Position numbers and translations under genes: made by a program. This document shows, piece by piece, positions 1 through 9,826 of a stretch of DNA of 64,000 nucleotides. Source of the DNA: Bacteroidota bacterium (GTDB lineage Bacteria > Bacteroidota > Bacteroidia > Chitinophagales > Chitinophagaceae); NCBI GenBank assembly GCA_016715505.1, contig JADJZY010000003.1:1-64000 (forward strand), read 5' to 3'. The notes beneath the pieces were generated by a model. The model was not told the origin of the DNA. It did no database searches and saw only the letters and a list, made by a program, of their open reading frames with translations. The first letter of the stretch is position 1, and each line of letters opens with the position of its first letter.

Positions 1-1010
1 TAATCATCCCCAAACTTCTTCATCACATAACTACCAGAGGTTCTCGGTAATTTCCATCTCTATTGTCACCCTTCGTGTTAATTGTATATAGTAAACATCT
101 TGCAAAATTTGTAGCTCCGGTAAAAGAAAATAACACCTGAGTGGATTGGTATTATCTTACTGAACATACTAAATCCACATGGCCTCCACACTAATGGTTC
201 GTGAAGCCAAGGTATTCCACGATTATTTTCAAATTCCAATTGTAACACACTTGCATAAAGATAGGTGATTGTCCGGAATTTGTAATATGGTTTTTACACT
301 AATACCGATGCGATATCTGTAAAAATCAAACAACTTGATTTTTAACAGCTGTTCTGTCTTTTCGGTATATACCACTGTAAGATTTTAGTCTACGACACAA
401 ATCACATTGGGTATAATGTTTCATTTTGCCGGAATAACATCCAATACTTTACTGATCTCTGTGGTACGATTATTCGATTCTCGGCTGTTACATGTAAACT
501 ACCATCCTCTGCTATCACAGTGTTCACATCTTGTGAAATCGTAAAAGTAGCCAACACACCTGGATTAGCCATGATAACGTCTTCTTCATTTACCCAGTTG
601 GTGGCATATAAGGAGCGGGTTACGGTGAGCATTGTTTTTCTACATCCTCTAATAACGCTCAGGCATCAACATCCCAAACGGATAATAATCATACAGCCGC
701 TTTGATGCTGGCATCCTGAGTTGCATCAGTTGGATGGTTAAGCCTTCGCTGAGGTAGCAGAAGTATAAGTAGCAGATGGGTTTCTATTTCCACCACTTTA
801 TCACTCACACCACGCCATCACATTGCCTAAATGGTTGGTAGTTCATAACTCTTTGCCCCAGTAAACGTGTACTCACCACCTTATCGGTATTGGCATTGCC
901 CCCAAGGTAGGGTTTGTTTGATTTAATGAGGAATTATAAGCCTCCGCCGTTGTTGGTGTTCTTCACCAACATCACACACCTTCTTTAATGTCAATTTTAA
1001 CATTTGTTCA
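1..1010 (-). pseudogene. Rhs repeat-associated core remnant, many frameshifts
   Basis: No continuous reading frame survives, but the minus strand gives, in the right order across several frames, peptides typical of the Rhs/YD-repeat core of Bacteroidota: EYTFTGAKSYEL (about 840-876), then LGNVMA, VSDKVVEIET, and YDYYPFGMLMPER (661-693 encode YDYYPFGMLMP). An open stretch of 76 codons follows at 402-632, the longest intact piece, containing NEEDVIMANPG. Rhs proteins are large secreted or surface proteins that often carry a variable toxic or adhesive C-terminus. The frame changes every few dozen codons, far more often than in neighbouring genes, so this is either a decayed gene or very poor consensus. 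The left window edge hides the rest. The Rhs identification is from motif recognition; the state of the gene is inference. Confidence 0.55.
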
Positions 1011-1230
1011 TCCTATGTAATGTTCCATAAAATTAAAGTTACTATTTCCTATTTTATAAAACGATGCACTAGAAAAAAATAGTCATCCGCTAATAAAGAT
1101 AATTTTGCTCTCACAGGATTTTGATGAATATAAAATAGCTTTTGTATAAAAACATCTTCATTGAAAATTTGAATGGTCAGTGAATTCCTTTCGCTGCTGA
1201 GTTCATTCTTCTAAATGCAAATTCATTTCT

Positions 1231-2772
1231 TTATCCCTGTCCCCAATTTTCCCGATCCAAACTACGATATTGTATCGCTTCTGCACATCTCAATCCCAAT
1301 TTGTTCTGAAGCATTTAAATCAGCAATCGTGCGCGATACTTTTAAAATACGATCATAAGCACGGGCCGATAGGTTTAATCGCTCCATGGCCGTCTTCAGT
1401 AGTTGCTGTCCTGCAGGTGGAACCACGCAAAGTTCCTGCATCATTTTTGTACCCATTTGAGCGTTTGAAAAAATGCCCTCCATACCGGCATATCTTTGGG
1501 CTTGTATCGCACGTGCCTGTATGACCCGCCTCCGAATCTGTTTACTTTTTTCCTGGGTTCGTTTGGGACGTCCGGTCAACTCATTAAAATGCACGGGTGT
1601 CACTTCTACATGCAAGTCTATGCGATCAAGCAAGGGACCCGAAATTTTGTTAAGGTATTTTTGTACCACACCTGGTGCGCATACACATTCTTTGTCTGGA
1701 TGATTAAAAAAACCGCAAGGGCAGGGATTCATACTCGCCACCAACATAAAACTGGCCGGATAATCAATACTCATTCTGGCCCTGGAAATGGTTACCCTTC
1801 TTTCTTCCATGGGTTGCCGCATCACTTCCAAAACCGTCCTTTTAAATTCAGGCAATTCATCTAAAAATAAAACCCCGTGATGGGCCAATGAAATCTCTCC
1901 CGGTTGTGGCTGACCACCTCCACCCACTAGTGCCACATCACTAATGGTATGATGCGGCGCCCGAAAAGGACGTTTCGAAATCAGGGTTGCATGTTCGGGT
2001 AGTTTGCCTGCCACCGAATGTATTTTGGTTGTTTCCAATGCTTCAGAGAGGGTGAGTGGGGGAAGTATAGATGGTAATCGGCGAGCCAACATGGTTTTTC
2101 CCGCACCCGGCGGACCAATCAATATCACATTATGTCCACCGGCAGCAGCAATCTCCAAAGCCCGTTTTATATTTTCCTGACCACGAACATCCTCAAAGTC
2201 AAAAGCATCATCTGTTTCTTCATGTGAAAATAAAGATTCCGCATTCACCAAGGTTGGCGCCAGGAGGTTGATCCCATCTAAATGGTCAATCACTTCGCGC
2301 AAATGTTGCACCCATATACCCGAAGGCCATTCACCATAGCGGCTTCACGTGCATTTTGTAGCGGCACAAATATTTGTTCAAAGCCCTCTTTTTCAGCCTG
2401 TATAGCCATGGGCAGGGCACCTTTAACTGGCATGATGGCCCCATCCAAAGAAAGTTCACCCATGATGATACTTTTTGCAAGGGCCTCGGAGCGCACCTGG
2501 CCCGTGGCGGCAAGGATGCCAATGGCAATGGGTAAGTCAAACGCCGAACCACTTTTTCGGATATCAGCAGGTGAGAGGTTCACCACTATTTTAATACGGG
2601 GAAAATAAAATGAATTGTTTTTAATCGCGCTTTCTACCCGGTGTTGGCTCTCTTTAACTGCATTATCGGGCAAGCCCACCACATAAAACTTCAAACCCTC
2701 CAACACGTCCACTTCCGTTGTTATGGTAATGGCATCTACACCATAAACAGCACTCGCAAATAATTTAATCAT
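1231..2772 (-). CDS. comM: ComM/YifB-family Mg-chelatase-like AAA+ ATPase, frameshifted
   Basis: About 513 residues when reconstructed, the usual length of the YifB/ComM family (AAA+ proteins; in naturally transformable bacteria ComM is a branch-migration helicase acting during DNA uptake). The N-terminal ChlI-type domain (FYVVGLPDNAVKES, VVNLSPADIRKSG) lies at 2290-2772. The ATPase with Walker A GPPGAGKT and the Walker B-like stretch VLFLDELPEF lies at 1262-2311, with a C-terminal MoxR/ComM region and the C-x-C zinc-like segment NPCPCGFFNHPDKECVC. The frame breaks at the G run of the coding strand at 2311-2313; one extra G restores VYGVQHLREV. A second break near 1290-1305 hides the expected tail AEAIQYRSLDRENWGQG, whose stop is at 1231-1233. 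Both look like sequencing indels, so the gene is probably intact. Confidence 0.88.
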
Positions 2773-2920
2773 ACACTTCCTGTCTCAAGCGTACAAGGTA
2801 TTCCTGAGACCTGAGCCATCAGACCCCGATTGTGTGTTTGCCAATAAAATTGAGTAAAACGAGCCGGATAGCCTTTGTATGTTATTTTTTAAATTTAAAA
2901 AGTCCCGCAACGCGGCAATA

Positions 2921-3346
2921 TCAGGCTTCCTTTTTAGCATCGCCAACATCCCCTGGATGGGCTTTTTTGATGAGTTTGTCCAGGATGTTTCCTATTGAGT
3001 GATACACTTTGTCATAGGTAAATTTTCCCGTGGTGGCATATACCAACATCAGCTGTAATTGCAGCCCTTCCGATTGCTGTATTTGTTGTAATGCCGGCTT
3101 CTGTAAACGATAGGCTTCGCGCACTAAGCGTTTGAGATAGTTTCGTTGAACACTTTGGCGGAAAAGCTTTTTAGGTGCGCTCACACCCATTTGCAGCGCA
3201 GGATGCTGAGTGGGTTTAAAAGTGTAAAATACTTTGAATGGATAAACAAAAAACGCTTCCCCTTGTCGGAAAAGCGTATCAATATCTTTTTTGCTCTTTA
3301 ACCTTTCAGCAGCAGACAAAGTGAATGGTCCGTTGCTCATGTGCAA
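2921..3346 (-). CDS. rnpA: Ribonuclease P protein component
   Basis: 141 residues (139 if the second ATG at 3340 is used). It is the protein subunit of RNase P, which assists the catalytic RNA in 5' maturation of tRNA precursors. The conserved RNA-binding signature is visible as VSAPKKLFRQSVQRNYLKR followed by LVREAYR. The start FTLSAAERLKSKKDIDTLFRQG is typical of the family (F.L...eRLk....i..lf..G). It lies directly downstream of rpmH with only a few bases between them once the rpmH tail is corrected, the classic rpmH-rnpA pair. The C-terminus ends in a charged tail, AHPGDVGDAKKEA. Confidence 0.92.
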   Translation of the reverse strand: MHMSNGPFTLSAAERLKSKKDIDTLFRQGEAFFVYPFKVFYTFKPTQHPALQMGVSAPKKLFRQSVQRNYLKRLVREAYRLQKPALQQIQQSEGLQLQLMLVYATTGKFTYDKVYHSIGNILDKLIKKAHPGDVGDAKKEA

Positions 3347-3352
3347 ATCATT

Positions 3353-3507
3353 TTATTTCAGACGGCTCTCGTCGGAAACGGTCAATTTTTACGACCTTTC
3401 TTACGGCGTGCAGCCAAAACTTTACGACCGTTTGCAGTTTGCATACGCTGACGAAATCCATGTACTGATTTTCTTCTGCGACGGTGTGGTTGGAACGTAC
3501 GTTTCAT
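3353..3507 (-). CDS. rpmH: Large ribosomal subunit protein bL34, frameshifted at the tail
   Basis: A small, very basic gene. The start ATG is at 3505-3507 and reads MKRTFQPHRRRR, then HGFRQRM and ANGRKVLAARRKKGRK, all diagnostic of bL34. As written, the frame stops at 3382-3384 after 41 residues. If one A is added to the coding-strand A run (T run at 3386-3390), it continues as KKLTVSDESRLK and stops at 3353-3355. This gives about 51 residues and the KLTVS-type tail known from other Bacteroidota L34 proteins. As L34 is a core ribosomal protein, the short form is most likely a sequencing error. It is followed by rnpA in the same direction. Confidence 0.9.
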
Positions 3508-3693
3508 TTGTATATTTTTTAAAATTGAACCCGGAGCAACTTTGGCCTACTTTCAAGAACAACTTTCAGAAGGCCTCCGTTTTTTCAGAGGACTGCAAAA
3601 GTAAGGGGCTCGAACGTAATTACCAAATTATCCCCAAAGAATAGGCAGAATTATTTGAGAGATTTCTTTTCGGCTGCCATAGAATGGGGCATT

Positions 3694-4482
3694 TTATTGC
3701 GCTGTCTGACTTTTCCTTAAATCCAGACTCAAATTGGCATTGATGATGAATCCGTGGTTGTATTGAAAGATGTTTTGTCCGTTGATGATACGTCCAAATT
3801 GCACAATTTGATTCAAATAACCGGCTTCAATTCGGAAAAGTGGGTTAAAACGATATCCCAACATAAAACTGATTCGATTCTGGTCAAAAATATTGGCCTG
3901 AACATTTTTGCCGAACCCCATGAAAATCTCATCATAAAATGCCGCATAGGGCGTGCGGTCCTCTACGACCTTTCCTTTTAACGCCACTTGAGCCCGAAAC
4001 ATGTAACGCATTCGATGAAGAAGCGGATAAGATTCTTCCCGATTAGAAAAAGCGGTCTCATATTTTCCTACAAAACGCTGCTCTAACATCATACGGTGTA
4101 AGAAGTCTATCCCACTTGTTCGATGGGTCAATTGCATGGCCTCAAAAAGGCGATGTTCGGTAAAAGTTTTGCCGTAAACATTTAAGGGAATCTCACCATA
4201 GTCAAAAGTTTCTATCCAACCATAACCCATTCTGAACAGCACATGGGATACCGGCTGATAATTCAACCCAACCCGGAGTAAACTTTGCTGCCAATCGGTA
4301 ATAAACGCATCACGTCGCCATTGGTATTCTGTGTGAATGCCCCATTTATCGGATAATTGAAAGGTTCCGAAATAGTTATACCAACCTATTTTTCCGTGAA
4401 TAGTTTTCCGGCTATTCTGCGCTTTGAGTCCTGTGAAATGCGCAAAAAGTACCAAAACCAATAAAATTCCGGTTGCTTTCAT
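3694..4482 (-). CDS. DUF2490 outer-membrane beta-barrel protein
   Basis: About 262 residues from the ATG at 4480-4482; the frame is open to 4515. I chose the inner start because it begins a clean Sec signal peptide, MKATGILLVLVLFAHFTGLKAQ. The mature protein has DUF2490 features: WYNYFGTFQLSDKWGIHTE near the start, alternating aromatic and hydrophobic residues suggesting beta strands, and a C-terminal INANLSLDL strand. DUF2490 proteins are predicted outer-membrane barrels without an assigned substrate. It stands alone, about 100 bases downstream of the EGF-type lipoprotein pair, and may share their transcript. Confidence 0.75.
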   Translation of the reverse strand: MKATGILLVLVLFAHFTGLKAQNSRKTIHGKIGWYNYFGTFQLSDKWGIHTEYQWRRDAFITDWQQSLLRVGLNYQPVSHVLFRMGYGWIETFDYGEIPLNVYGKTFTEHRLFEAMQLTHRTSGIDFLHRMMLEQRFVGKYETAFSNREESYPLLHRMRYMFRAQVALKGKVVEDRTPYAAFYDEIFMGFGKNVQANIFDQNRISFMLGYRFNPLFRIEAGYLNQIVQFGRIINGQNIFQYNHGFIINANLSLDLRKSQTAQ

Positions 4483-4619
4483 GTTTATCCTGAGAAGATA
4501 TTGCTTGAATCGCACAAATACTGTTCAAATATTCCGAAGACCATCCGCTGCTGTTTATTCCAGCCACCAATCAAACGGAAATGTGTTCCATGAAACAGCA
4601 GACCGATCCTATACCGTGA

Positions 4620-5159
4620 TTATAGCGGATTAAATTTATATCCCACATAAGTGGTTTTGGCCGAATAATTCGGGGCTGTATTGCTGTAAATGGTCAAAGT
4701 GAGGATTCCATTATTCAGACTGCCGCTTCCGTTATAAGTACGGTCATAACCAATGAATTCGATGGTTTGCTCCGGAATGGTGATATAATTGCCATTTACG
4801 GTAGCGGTAAGACGCTCATAAGAGGTATCTCTTACCGAATACATGAGGATGTTGAACTTATTGTTTGTGGCGTACTTCACGATTAAGGTATCATCATTGT
4901 CATTCACCTGGCTTCCATTGATTAACATAGTTTTGATACAAGCGTAATGTGAGGCGAATTTCATATTAACTGTAAACTGGCAACTGTCACCTTCATAACC
5001 AGATGCGCAAATACAATCACCATCCTTACAGGTACCTCCATTTTTACATTCAACAGCACGGGTTTTGCAGGCGTCGGGCTGGCACGAACTCATCCATACA
5101 CTGCATCCGAAAACGCCTAACACCATTAAAACGGTATAAATGATTACTTTTTTATGCAT
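4620..5159 (-). CDS. Lipoprotein with EGF-like domain (second of tandem pair)
   Basis: 179 residues. A hydrophobic leader ends in a lipobox-like CSVWMSSC, suggesting a lipid-anchored envelope protein. A single EGF-like module follows directly (CKTRAVECKNGGTCKDG, then CICASGYEGDSC), with six cysteines in EGF spacing. The remaining roughly 110 residues form a beta-rich domain with no motif I recognise; this domain resembles a lipocalin-like or cystatin-like sandwich only in general composition. The gene lies 14 bases downstream of a paralogue with the same architecture, so the two form a tandem duplicate operon. EGF-bearing lipoproteins recur in this phylum; their ligand is unknown. Confidence 0.7.
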   Translation of the reverse strand: MHKKVIIYTVLMVLGVFGCSVWMSSCQPDACKTRAVECKNGGTCKDGDCICASGYEGDSCQFTVNMKFASHYACIKTMLINGSQVNDNDDTLIVKYATNNKFNILMYSVRDTSYERLTATVNGNYITIPEQTIEFIGYDRTYNGSGSLNNGILTLTIYSNTAPNYSAKTTYVGYKFNPL

Positions 5160-5173
5160 ACACTTAGTTCAGC

Positions 5174-5680
5174 TTATGGATTTATAAATTTAGTGGCGTT
5201 ATACACGCAAGCAAACAAATTCCCATTGCTATTGTCTTTTTCCTCAATGTAAATAGTCAGGTATTTGTTGTCTATATAACCATGTCCACGATAAGTAATA
5301 TTGTCGATGGTTTGTGATTCGATTTCAACTTTATCCACATCAACGGTTGCCAACAAGGCCTTATTCTGGGCAAAAATGTTGTAAATACTGATGCGATTCG
5401 CTTGTGCTTCAGGAGCAATGATAACGGTTGTTGCTTCGGGTAATAAGCCATCGCAGCGATAAGTCCCATCCCAGGTACCAATGTATTTTTCATACATTTT
5501 GGTTTCACAATTGGGGCCTTCATAGCCCAATGCGCAGCGGCAACGACCATCTCTGCAAATACCATTGTTTTTACAAATCAAATCTTTACAGGGGTCCTTG
5601 GTACAAGCGTTGAATACAATTCCGATGGCCAGCATCAAAAAGGCCATCGTGGTACTCAATATCAGTGAAATTCTTCTCAT
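5174..5680 (-). CDS. Lipoprotein with EGF-like domain (first of tandem pair)
   Basis: About 168 residues from the ATG at 5678-5680; the frame is open to 5740, but the inner start gives a proper lipoprotein signal, MRRISLILSTTMAFLMLAIG, ending in the lipobox FNAC. An EGF-like module follows (CKDLICKNNGICRDGRC, CALGYEGPNC), and then a beta-rich C-terminal domain of about 110 residues starting YEKYIGTWDGTYRCDG. Same architecture and orientation as the next gene, with a 14-base gap. Divergent from the AraC-type regulator to its right, which could regulate it, but no operator is apparent. Function unknown. Confidence 0.7.
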   Translation of the reverse strand: MRRISLILSTTMAFLMLAIGIVFNACTKDPCKDLICKNNGICRDGRCRCALGYEGPNCETKMYEKYIGTWDGTYRCDGLLPEATTVIIAPEAQANRISIYNIFAQNKALLATVDVDKVEIESQTIDNITYRGHGYIDNKYLTIYIEEKDNSNGNLFACVYNATKFINP

Positions 5681-5882
5681 AAAGCAATACTGGGTAACAA
5701 ACTTAATGAAATAACGGCGGATTATGCAAAAAATGTGCATACAATCCGATTTTTAATCTTTACAAAGGATGCTCTGGCGCTTAAATCCCGACCAAAGATG
5801 CTGGTTTTTCCGTTCAACCTCTTCTGAAACCGCATATCGAAAGCACTCTTCGGCTCAATTTGATGATTGCTATCTTGTGCCT

Positions 5883-6788
5883 ATGTCGTCTCCCCAATAT
5901 GGCCCCTTACTCAACGAAGACAATTGGGCACAAATCACCCAAAACCTTCAATCCTTTCCATTTCGGATTTCTGAGATACGTCAAATTCAAAAGGAAATAC
6001 CCTTGAGCCAGGTGTCGTTCAAGTACAATTTATATGGTGCGGAATTGTATTACAATGGCCAGCAAGAGATTCGCATATCTGCTGGGGAATACCTATTGGC
6101 CACCAATCACAAAAAGTGTGAAGTACGAATCAATCAAACCCATGAACAAGATTTGGGTCTTTGTGTGGATATTGACACCCGTCTACTTCAACAAGGGCTC
6201 CAATCGCTTTTTGACAGCAATAATTTTCAGGATTTAAAGGTTGATTTTCATGCCTTCTTCCTCGATGAGTTGCTTTTCGAACGCTTCCGAAGTAACGCAC
6301 ATTTCGATCAGTGGCTGACTCAATTGTTTTTACAACTCAAATCCTCGCCCATTATTCATCCGGAATTATTGCAAATGGAATTTATCCGACAATTTCTTTT
6401 TCACCACTCCGAATACTTGAGTAGCTATGCACAATTACCTGTGCTCAAAGCAAGTAGTAAAAAAGCATTGTATCAAAAAATGCTGAAATGCCGCGAAATT
6501 CTTCAGGATCATGTTTATGGCAATATCAGTATCTCCGAAATGGCTTTGGAAGTGCATTTATCGCAGTATCGTTTGTATCACGTTTTTAAATCTACTTTTG
6601 GTATCAGCCCTCATCGATATTTGCTTCAGCTCAAGCTCAATGAAGCCTTGAGTTTATATCGACAAGGTTCGCACAATTGGACTCAAATTGCCGAATTACT
6701 TCATTTTGCCGATTTGCAAAGCTTTTCAAAATTATTCCGAAAATATTTCCGCATGAGTCCCAAACGGTACACCGAACAATGGCGCTAA
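5883..6788 (+). CDS. AraC-family transcriptional regulator
   Basis: About 301 residues from the ATG at 5883. The frame opens at 5769, but the 38 extra residues (rich in R, S, T, C) are unlike an AraC N-terminus and the inner start MSSPQYGPLL is more plausible. The N-terminal part is a cupin-like sensing domain. The C-terminal 100 residues carry the double helix-turn-helix: ISEMALEVHLSQYRLYHVFK, then FGISPHRYLLQLKLNEA, and the closing signature DLQSFSKLFRKYFRMSPKRY. Divergent from the EGF lipoproteins and convergent with the helicase. The effector is unknown. Confidence 0.85.
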   Translation: MSSPQYGPLLNEDNWAQITQNLQSFPFRISEIRQIQKEIPLSQVSFKYNLYGAELYYNGQQEIRISAGEYLLATNHKKCEVRINQTHEQDLGLCVDIDTRLLQQGLQSLFDSNNFQDLKVDFHAFFLDELLFERFRSNAHFDQWLTQLFLQLKSSPIIHPELLQMEFIRQFLFHHSEYLSSYAQLPVLKASSKKALYQKMLKCREILQDHVYGNISISEMALEVHLSQYRLYHVFKSTFGISPHRYLLQLKLNEALSLYRQGSHNWTQIAELLHFADLQSFSKLFRKYFRMSPKRYTEQWR

Positions 6789-6821
6789 ATAGGGTTTCCT
6801 GAATACACATTTTATATGAGA

Positions 6822-9014
6822 TCATTTGAGTTCCACTGCTTTACTCCGAATAAGGTGATTGACCGCACATTTAATTTGTCCATGAGTGTACTTGTCGTTT
6901 AAGAGTTGTTTCATTTCAGTGGTTGAATTTTTTTCGGCCCGGGCATAAGCTTCTTTAATCTCTTCCACTTCCTTTACCTGAAGTATTTTGTCTATTTCCA
7001 ATTCGCCTTGTAAAATAAATTCTGCCAAATGGCCTTCTATTGTACCCATTGCCAGGTTGCGCAAGGTTGCAATTTCGGCAATCGATTTGCCTGCCAAAAA
7101 GTAAGCCAGACTCTGTTTGGCACTCTCCCCTTTGACTAATTTTTTCGAAGGAATATTTAATGGCTGAAGTGGTCGAGTATCTAATAAAATATCAACACTT
7201 AGAAATGGTTTTCCGGCATAACTGGCTGTCTGCATCAAATCAATTCTTTTACTCCAGGCCAGTTCCTGCTCCTGAAAAACCGCGACATATTTTTTTATTT
7301 TGGCCGTACTTTCAAGTTGTTGCATATAATTGCGTAAAGGCAATAACATATCCTGAAAAATTTTATTGATAAAATAATGAATCGCCTTTCCGATGCGCGG
7401 GTAAATAAATTCTATGTCTTCGCTGTGAATCGCTTTATCAAATAAATAATTCAGTTCCTCGGCAAATTTTTCAGCCACCTTTTTCAGGGTGGTCGCCTCA
7501 TGTAACAAATCTTCACCCAATTGGCGGGCCTCGGTTAATTTAGGTAAGGTTTTGCTTTGATGACACATTTCTTCTATTTGCCGGGCACCCTGATACAATC
7601 CACTCAAATCAAATAGTTTGCGAATCCGGTTTAGTTGATACCCTTTTCTATCCTGATTGAGTCGGGTTTTGAGTTCTTCGGTATTGTAATGCCATCTTTT
7701 TCCCAATCCCTCGATTCGAGGATCCACCTGCAATGCCGAAGCGCTAACGGTTGAACGAAGAATGATCCCTTCCAATGAAGTACACCTGCTGAGTGCCACA
7801 TAAACTTGCCCGGCAGCAAAGGATGCGCCGGCATCAATAATGGCTTGTTCAAAAGTTAATCCCTGACTTTTATGAATGGTGATGGCCCAGGCCAATCGGA
7901 GTGGATATTGAATGTATTGACCGATGACCTTCTCCTCAATTTGTCCGCTCGTTTTACTCAGTTGATACGAAATCTGGTCCCAAGTTTCCCGATCTACTTG
8001 CATGGATTCTCCCGACTGCGGATCACGCACCCATACTTCGTCATCCAATAATTTTTCGATGATTGCCAGCTTGCCATTATAATACCTTTTTTCGTGCGAG
8101 GTATCATTTTTGATAAACATCACTTTTGCGCCTTCTTTAAGATGTAGTTCCAGATCAACCGGTAATTGTTTTTCATTAAAATCGCCTTTAATCTCCCCGA
8201 TATAAGTTCTTAAAGGTGCATTCAACTGGTTCAACTCCGTTTCGTTGATTTGCTGGGCTTTATAATTGTGCGTGGTCAGTGTAATGGCTTGTTCATGGCT
8301 TTTTTCCTTGCCCGGAAAATACCTTGCATTGAGTAAGCTAAAGTGGTTTTGATTCAAGCGGCCATGTCTGACTTCATTCAATAAATCAATGAACGTCTGC
8401 TCGCTTTGTCGGTAAATTTTATTTAATTCCAAATAAAGGACCGGCATCGATTGTAGCACTTGAGCGTCAAAGAAAAAGGGACTTCTGTAATAGGTTTCCA
8501 GCATTTTTTTTTCATTGTCCTTCACAACAGGTGGGAGTTGAAAGAGGTCACCGATCATGAGCACCTGGACACCGCCAAAGGGCAAATGGGATTTGCGTAC
8601 AAATTTTAAAACGGTATCAATCGCATCCATCAAATCACTCCTCAACATACTCACTTCATCAATAATCAGTAATTCTAATTCCTGAATGATCTTTTTCTTG
8701 GTCGAATTCAATTTTATTTTCGAAAACAAGGTTTGTTTATTGATGACGTTTTCTCCAAAATGCTGATAGTCATTGCTATCAGGCAAAAAGGTCCCAAAAG
8801 GAATTTGAAAAAACGAGTGTATCGTCATGCCTCCCGCATTTATGGCGGCTACACCTGTTGGTGCTACCACGACTAAATTCTTTGTGCAATTCGACTTTAC
8901 ATGACGCAAAAAAGTGGTTTTTCCAGTACCCGCCTTTCCGGTCAGATATAGACTGCTTTCTGTTTCATTGACATATTGATATGCCAGTTGAAATATCTGA
9001 TTTTCCTGATCCAT
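6822..9014 (-). CDS. Pif1/RecD2-like superfamily 1 DNA helicase with C-terminal HTH
   Basis: 730 residues. ATP-dependent 5'-3' DNA helicase of the Pif1-like group. Walker A is GKAGTGKTTF (about residues 26-35), followed by VVAPTGVAAINAGGMTIHSF. Walker B is LLIIDEVSML, with GDLFQLPPV as motif III, ITIHKSQGLTF as motif V and VALSRCTSLEGI as motif VI. After the helicase core come helical residues and a helix-turn-helix of the type seen at the end of some RecQ and Pif1-like proteins (SLAYFLAGKSIAEIATLRNL, then GTIEGHLAEFI). The mature frame is intact, unlike many neighbours. Probably acts in replication or repair; specificity cannot be read from sequence. Confidence 0.88.
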   Translation of the reverse strand: MDQENQIFQLAYQYVNETESSLYLTGKAGTGKTTFLRHVKSNCTKNLVVVAPTGVAAINAGGMTIHSFFQIPFGTFLPDSNDYQHFGENVINKQTLFSKIKLNSTKKKIIQELELLIIDEVSMLRSDLMDAIDTVLKFVRKSHLPFGGVQVLMIGDLFQLPPVVKDNEKKMLETYYRSPFFFDAQVLQSMPVLYLELNKIYRQSEQTFIDLLNEVRHGRLNQNHFSLLNARYFPGKEKSHEQAITLTTHNYKAQQINETELNQLNAPLRTYIGEIKGDFNEKQLPVDLELHLKEGAKVMFIKNDTSHEKRYYNGKLAIIEKLLDDEVWVRDPQSGESMQVDRETWDQISYQLSKTSGQIEEKVIGQYIQYPLRLAWAITIHKSQGLTFEQAIIDAGASFAAGQVYVALSRCTSLEGIILRSTVSASALQVDPRIEGLGKRWHYNTEELKTRLNQDRKGYQLNRIRKLFDLSGLYQGARQIEEMCHQSKTLPKLTEARQLGEDLLHEATTLKKVAEKFAEELNYLFDKAIHSEDIEFIYPRIGKAIHYFINKIFQDMLLPLRNYMQQLESTAKIKKYVAVFQEQELAWSKRIDLMQTASYAGKPFLSVDILLDTRPLQPLNIPSKKLVKGESAKQSLAYFLAGKSIAEIATLRNLAMGTIEGHLAEFILQGELEIDKILQVKEVEEIKEAYARAEKNSTTEMKQLLNDKYTHGQIKCAVNHLIRSKAVELK

Positions 9015-9484
9015 GTGTTGAATAACGAATGTATGTTTCTTTTTGCCGGAGCTGTGGACAAATATACGCCCCTGATCATTGATGCGCCGTTCTCAAAATG
9101 CCTCAGGCAAACATCAACAAATTTGATTTGCTCTTTGTCATCAAAAATGGAAGCTGCCGGAGAAATGTCTATTTGCTACACACTTCTATTTTCACCTTTC
9201 CTTCATCACCAAGTGTGTATCATCTCACGAAGGATTCAGTGACATTCCCCGGCAACTTCCGGTGCTATCTGTGCTTACAAGTTCCTTGCAATGAAAAGCA
9301 AGGGATTCAAATGCTGGTGAATGGATCTTCGGGAAACAAAAAACATGTTCGAAGGAGCACAAATTGAATTACCATTGCTGCTAAATCCGACTGTACATCT
9401 TCTCTGCAAAACCTTATGTTCCATCCTATTACGCATATAAATCAACGAGTCAAGCAATGGATGATTTGACCATTTGAACCTTGC
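9015..9484. other. Intergenic, no gene recognised (470 bases)
   Basis: Short open frames on both strands (for example 9098-9367 plus, 9275-9457 minus) show no recognisable domain and no consistent coding pattern. The region should hold the promoter of the helicase on its left; ssb lies to its right and reads leftward into it. I see no strong hairpin with a U-tract. Confidence 0.5.
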
Positions 9485-9826
9485 TTAGGACGGCTTTTTA
9501 TCCATTAAGAGCATCTCGTTCGCGACCACCTCTGTAAAATAGCGTTTGGCTCCCGAAGCATCGGTATACTCCCGATAAGTTAACTTGCCTTCAATAGCTA
9601 CCTCACTCCCTTTATTGAGGTATTTCTCCGCCAATTCAGCCAGTTTCCCCCAGGCCACCACATGATGCCACTGTGTTTCATTCACCTTTTCTCCCGATGC
9701 ATTCACATACATTTCATTGGTAGCCATTTTCCAATTAGCCACCTTTCTTCCACTTGTTAAAGCTTTCACTTCCGGATTGGCTCCCAAATTGCCAATCAAT
9801 TGTACTTTGTTTTTAATCGCATTCAT
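9485..9826 (-). CDS. ssb: Single-stranded DNA-binding protein
   Basis: About 113 residues from the ATG at 9824-9826. The frame opens at 9895, but the upstream codons do not fit and MNAIKNKVQLIGNLGANPEV is the standard family start. The OB-fold is clear: NKVQLIGNLGANPE, WKMATNE, TQWHHVVAWGKLAELAEKYL, GSEVAIEGKLTYREYTD. The acidic-tipped C-terminal tail that binds partner proteins in long-form SSB is missing; the protein ends MLLMDKKPS right after the OB-fold. Short SSB paralogues like this are common in Bacteroidota, and the main replication SSB may be elsewhere. Confidence 0.88.
   Translation of the reverse strand: MNAIKNKVQLIGNLGANPEVKALTSGRKVANWKMATNEMYVNASGEKVNETQWHHVVAWGKLAELAEKYLNKGSEVAIEGKLTYREYTDASGAKRYFTEVVANEMLLMDKKPS

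Noticed and set aside
1270..1864. Plus-strand open frames over the comM gene
   Set aside because: They lie opposite a clear AAA+ coding sequence and match no family.
9098..9367. 89-codon plus-strand open frame in the helicase-ssb gap
   Set aside because: No recognisable motif, and the overlapping frames on both strands are equally open; not supportable as a gene.
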